From JAOTWJ01 sp036398175 (lineage in GTDB: Bacteria; Gemmatimonadota; Gemmatimonadetes; Gemmatimonadales; GWC2-71-9): a stretch of 16,442 nucleotides of DNA. A model generated the notes under the pieces. It worked only from the letters and a program-made list of their open reading frames with translations. It was not told the origin of the DNA and ran no database searches. Position numbers and translations under genes: made by a program. The stretch lies in assembly GCA_036398175.1 (NCBI GenBank), contig DASWHL010000116.1, forward strand, positions 1-16,442, read 5' to 3'. Below, one piece after another: positions 13,738 to 16,442 of the stretch; within the stretch, counting starts at the first letter, position 1; every line of letters begins with the position of its first letter.

Positions 13738-14261
13738 CGGGCCGGCGCGCGACCGCTGCCCGGGCGGGGTGGGTCGCGCTCGTGGTAGTGCTGGGGGGCT
13801 GTGCGATCGAGTATGCGCCGCCCGACGAGCCGCGGGCGCGGATGGCGCCCGACGCGGACACCACGCTGGTGCTCGCCGAGCTGCGCAGCTACTACCGCGA
13901 CTTTTCCGACCGCAACTGGACACTGTTCGCGGATCACTTCTGGTCCGGCGCCACCATTACGACCGTCTGGCAGCCGCCCGGGGCCGACGCGCCGCGCGTC
14001 ACGACCACGACGATCCCCGAGTTCGTGGCCGCGGCGCCCGAGGGTCCGGGAAGCCGGGCGCTCTTCGAGGAGTCCATGCTGCACGCGCGCATCCGCCGGA
14101 CCGGCGGGCTGGCCCAGGCGTGGGTGCGGTATCACGCGCGCTTCGGGGATCCCGGCGACGTGCGGGAATGGGAAGGCGTGGACGCGTTCACCCTCCTCGA
14201 GCACCACGGACGGTGGCGGATCGTGTCCCTGGCGTTTCAGGGCGAAGGCGGGGGGCCGTAG
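13716..14261 (+). CDS. lipoprotein with NTF2/SnoaL-like domain
   Basis: The protein has 181 residues from ATG 13716, which has GAGGAGG 7 nt upstream inside the preceding gene. A lipoprotein signal peptide is clear: basic start, hydrophobic core (WVALVVVL) and lipobox LGGC with Cys29. Residues about 48-178 read as an NTF2-like cone (VLAELRSYYRDFSDRNWTLFADHFW...; AWVRYHARFGD...; GVDAFTLLEHHGRWRIVSLAF), the SnoaL/DUF4440 kind that often binds small hydrophobic molecules and sometimes acts as an enzyme. The 22-bp overlap with the deiodinase-like gene implies coupled translation. Whether the two proteins share a substrate is open. tilS starts 5 nt after its stop. Confidence 0.8.
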   Translation: MERGSAVTGRRATAARAGWVALVVVLGGCAIEYAPPDEPRARMAPDADTTLVLAELRSYYRDFSDRNWTLFADHFWSGATITTVWQPPGADAPRVTTTTIPEFVAAAPEGPGSRALFEESMLHARIRRTGGLAQAWVRYHARFGDPGDVREWEGVDAFTLLEHHGRWRIVSLAFQGEGGGP

Positions 14262-14266
14262 CGACG

Positions 14267-15685
14267 ATGGCGCCGGTCCCCGCGAGTGACCTGCCCGACC
14301 GCTTCCGCGGGCACGTCGCGTCGGCCCGGCTGTTCGCGCCGCCCGGCCGCGTGCTCGTGGCCGTGAGCGGCGGACCGGACTCGCTGGCCCTGCTGTTCCT
14401 CCTCCATGCCACGGCCGAAGGCCTGGGCCTCGATGTCGTCGTGGGCCACACGGACCACGGGATCCATCCGGAGAGCGCCCGGTGGGCCGCCGCGGTCGCC
14501 GACGTGGCTGCCGGCCTCGGTCGCCCGTTGCTGCTCCGCGCGCTCGCGCTCGGCGCCGGGAGCGGCGAAACGCGCGCGCGCGCCGCCCGCTACGCCGCCC
14601 TGCGGTCCATGCAGCAGGCCGCGGGCGCGCCCTACCTTGCCACCGCGCACCACGCGGACGATCAGGCGGAAACGGTCATGTTCCGGCTGCTCAGAGGCTC
14701 CGGTCCCGCGGGACTGGCCGGCATTCCGGCGCGCGGACCGGACGGGCTTCGGCGCCCGCTCCTGCCGTTCGCGCGCGAGGAGCTGCGGGAGTGGCTGGCC
14801 GCGGCCCACCCCGCGGCCGTGCCCATCGAGGATCCCGCGAACGCGGACGAGCGTCACGACCGGGTGTGGATTCGACGGGTCGCGATGCCGCTGCTCCGGA
14901 CCCGCTTTCCGGACGCGGGCGACGCGCTCCGTCGCACCGCATCGCAGGCGGCGTCGCAGCGGCGGGCGTGGGAGGCGTTGCTGCGCGATCAGCCTGCGTT
15001 CGGCCTCACGGTGACGCCCGAGGCCGTCGAGGTTGAACGCTCTCCCTTCTCCGGGTATCATAACACGTTGTCCGCGGCTCTCTTGCGCAGCCTCTGCGGG
15101 ATGGTTGGCTGCCGGGTGCGCGCGGGCCGCCTGGCGGCGCTGCTCCGTTTCGCGGTCACCGCGCCGAGTGGCCGCGTGCTCGAGTTGGGCGACGAGTGGA
15201 CCGCCGAGACCGTGTTTGGACGCCTGCGCATCGCGCGGCGTTCCGACACACCCGGCACGGACGAGCCGGCCGCCTCCGCGACGTGGGGCGGGAGCGCCGA
15301 TGCCGGCGAAGCCCGATGGGGACAGTGGGGTATCACGTGGTGTCGGGAGCCGGCGGGTCGGGTGAGCCGCGCGACGTGGTCCACGTGGATCCTCGGCGAG
15401 GGTGGCGAGGTTCGCGCGGTGCGGGCCGGCGATGCGCTCCGGCCGCTGGGCGGTACGGGACGCCGGTCGGCGCGGCGGCTGCTGATGGAGGCGCGCGTTC
15501 CTCGGGCGGAGCGCGCGCGGTACCCGCTGGTCGCGCAGGGCGACCGGATTCTGTGGATTCCCGGTGTGTGCCGGGGTGACGTTGCGCTTCCCCGGCCGGG
15601 CGAACCGGCAGTGAGGGTGGATGTTCGCCGATTCGGAGATCCTGAGCCGCACGGGCGGTCGCGCGATCGCGGACGTGGTCTATGA
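14267..15685 (+). CDS. tilS: tRNA(Ile)-lysidine synthetase
   Basis: The protein has 472 residues. It ligates lysine to C34 of tRNA-Ile with anticodon CAU, so that the tRNA reads AUA and is charged with isoleucine. The PP-loop ATPase motif SGGPDS is at 34-39, with the family stretches HTDHGIHPES, GETRARAARYAALR and ATAHHADDQAETVMFRLLRGSG after it. The C-terminal domain (RAGDALRPLGGTGRRSARRLLMEARVPRAERARYPLV...ILWIPGVCRGDVA) is the usual TilS_C domain that binds the tRNA acceptor end, so the enzyme is full length. The ATG is 5 nt downstream of the lipoprotein stop. The last 65 bases overlap hpt, so the final residues (after about 452) are probably not conserved. Confidence 0.93.
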   Translation: MAPVPASDLPDRFRGHVASARLFAPPGRVLVAVSGGPDSLALLFLLHATAEGLGLDVVVGHTDHGIHPESARWAAAVADVAAGLGRPLLLRALALGAGSGETRARAARYAALRSMQQAAGAPYLATAHHADDQAETVMFRLLRGSGPAGLAGIPARGPDGLRRPLLPFAREELREWLAAAHPAAVPIEDPANADERHDRVWIRRVAMPLLRTRFPDAGDALRRTASQAASQRRAWEALLRDQPAFGLTVTPEAVEVERSPFSGYHNTLSAALLRSLCGMVGCRVRAGRLAALLRFAVTAPSGRVLELGDEWTAETVFGRLRIARRSDTPGTDEPAASATWGGSADAGEARWGQWGITWCREPAGRVSRATWSTWILGEGGEVRAVRAGDALRPLGGTGRRSARRLLMEARVPRAERARYPLVAQGDRILWIPGVCRGDVALPRPGEPAVRVDVRRFGDPEPHGRSRDRGRGL

Positions 15686-16178
15686 TGCCGAGACGATCGG
15701 CGCCCGTGTCACCGAGCTGGGGCGGGAGGTCACCGCGCATTACGGGGACGGGCAGCTCCTCGTGCTCGGGTTGCTCAAGGGGAGCTTCATCTTCCTGAGC
15801 GACCTCGTGCGCGCCATCCTGCGGCCGCACCAGGTGGACTTCCTGGTCGCGGCGTCGTACGGCAGCGGTACGAAGTCGAGCGGGCAGGTGCGCCTGCTGT
15901 ACGATCCCGAGACGGTGCTGGCGGGCCGTCACATCCTGCTGGTCGAGGACATCGTGGACTCGGGCAACACGATGAACGAGCTGGTTCGGGTGCTGCGTGA
16001 CCGGCGTCCGCGGAGCCTGGAAATCTGTACCTTGCTGCACAAACGTCTCGCGGCCCGGCTCGAGCTGGAGCCCCGCTTCGTGGGATTCGACGCCCCGCCG
16101 CAGTTTCTCGTCGGCTACGGGCTCGACCACGCGGAGGACTTCCGCCACCTGCCGTGCATCGCGAGCCTGAAGGTGTGA
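15621..16178 (+). CDS. hpt: hypoxanthine phosphoribosyltransferase
   Basis: The protein has 185 residues. It converts hypoxanthine (and guanine) with PRPP to IMP (GMP) in purine salvage. The PRPP-binding loop is HILLVEDIVDSGNT (104-117, acidic pair Glu109/Asp110). KGS (53-55) and the flexible SYGSGTKSSG loop (79-88) are in place, and VGYGLDHAEDFRHLPCIASL is the family C-terminus. ATG 15621 follows GAGGGTGG closely. A GTG at 15675 would give a shorter protein and only 11 bp of overlap with tilS, and cannot be excluded. The gene order tilS-hpt-ftsH is common in many bacteria, including Gram-positives. Confidence 0.93.
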   Translation: MFADSEILSRTGGRAIADVVYDAETIGARVTELGREVTAHYGDGQLLVLGLLKGSFIFLSDLVRAILRPHQVDFLVAASYGSGTKSSGQVRLLYDPETVLAGRHILLVEDIVDSGNTMNELVRVLRDRRPRSLEICTLLHKRLAARLELEPRFVGFDAPPQFLVGYGLDHAEDFRHLPCIASLKV

Positions 16179-16182
16179 GGCC

Positions 16183-16442
16183 ATGACAGACCGACAGCCG
16201 CCCAAAGGGAAGGTCAAGTGGAGCCAGCTGAGCCGCACGGCGGTGTTCTGGCTGCTGGTGATTCTGCTGCCGGTGGCGTTCTATCAGATCCTGGGCTCGA
16301 GCCGCGAGGACTTCGTCGAGGTGCCGTACTCGACGTTCAACCGCGAGCTCGAGCGCAACAACATCGTGGAGGTGGAGATCACCAGCGGGCAGCTCGTGCG
16401 GGGGGAGTTCAAGCAGAGCATCCCCGTCGAGGGCGAGCGGGT
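16183..16442 (+). CDS. ftsH: ATP-dependent zinc metalloprotease FtsH, N-terminal part
   Basis: Only the first 86 codons lie in the window. The start is ATG 16183, 4 nt after the hpt stop, with GTGAGG upstream. The sequence has a short basic head, membrane helix 1 (residues about 20-37, VFWLLVILLPVAFYQIL) and the start of the periplasmic FtsH_ext domain (VPYSTFNRELERNNIVEVEI...GQLVRGEF). The AAA+ and HExxH protease domains must follow outside the window. FtsH degrades misfolded membrane proteins and some regulators. Confidence 0.9.
   Translation, partial: MTDRQPPKGKVKWSQLSRTAVFWLLVILLPVAFYQILGSSREDFVEVPYSTFNRELERNNIVEVEITSGQLVRGEFKQSIPVEGER

Noticed and set aside
1..16442. CRISPR array, rRNA genes or complete insertion sequences
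   Set aside because: No spaced repeats, rRNA-like sequence or transposase frame was seen on either strand.

Overview
The window is very GC-rich, with short intergenic gaps and many gene overlaps. I infer a member of the Gemmatimonadota or a similar high-GC soil bacterium. The reasons are the protein style (a kinase with a membrane tail, arginine-rich DRR-repeat protein, secreted membrane-anchored proteins), the run tilS-hpt-ftsH, and several TAnnnT boxes 6-9 nt before start codons that suggest leaderless mRNAs. No marker gene fixes the taxon.

Left end (1-735): positions 1-335 are poorer in GC (about 58% over 1-360 by hand count) and hold one plausible small membrane-protein gene. They end at a 50-nt fragment that matches the 3' half of a tRNA with anticodon CAU. 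This looks like an attachment site left by an integrative element, with element DNA to the left and chromosome to the right. A gene-poor stretch follows.

Block 2 (736-4613): a membrane SGNH hydrolase (+), a zinc-ribbon/TM/SH3 protein (-), then a divergent pair with back-to-back promoters. The plus-strand partner is a broken DMT/EamA transporter. It converges on a miniature acyl-CoA dehydrogenase that keeps a start with ribosome binding site and the catalytic C-terminus but has lost most of the enzyme through two in-frame deletions.

Block 3 (4639-7267): small and hypothetical genes. These are a 247-aa unknown protein, a DRR-repeat protein preceded by a 29-aa ORF with a strong ribosome binding site, a 65-aa acidic protein, a 134-aa protein with a C-terminal Cys cluster, a 48-aa membrane peptide and a 66-aa four-cysteine protein.

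Block 4 (7271-12945): a Ser/Thr kinase (+) behind a nested hairpin converges, with a 78-bp overlap, on a compact five-gene operon (-). The operon encodes a YtrA-type GntR regulator, an ABC-2 type ATPase, its permease, and two exported, membrane-anchored proteins. These two are distant paralogs and look like peptidase-MA-type proteins without a zinc site. The promoter has a perfect -35 box and a palindromic operator overlapping the -10 box, so autoregulation is likely. This operon and the neighbouring deiodinase-like gene are the best candidates for something new.

Block 5 (13019-16442): a nitroreductase-fold protein that aligns closely with iodotyrosine deiodinase, including the Glu/Tyr/Lys substrate-lid residues, is driven by a leaderless promoter. 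It overlaps a lipoprotein with an NTF2/SnoaL-like domain. Then come tilS (tRNA-Ile lysidine synthetase), hpt (hypoxanthine phosphoribosyltransferase) and the first 86 codons of ftsH, which runs off the window.
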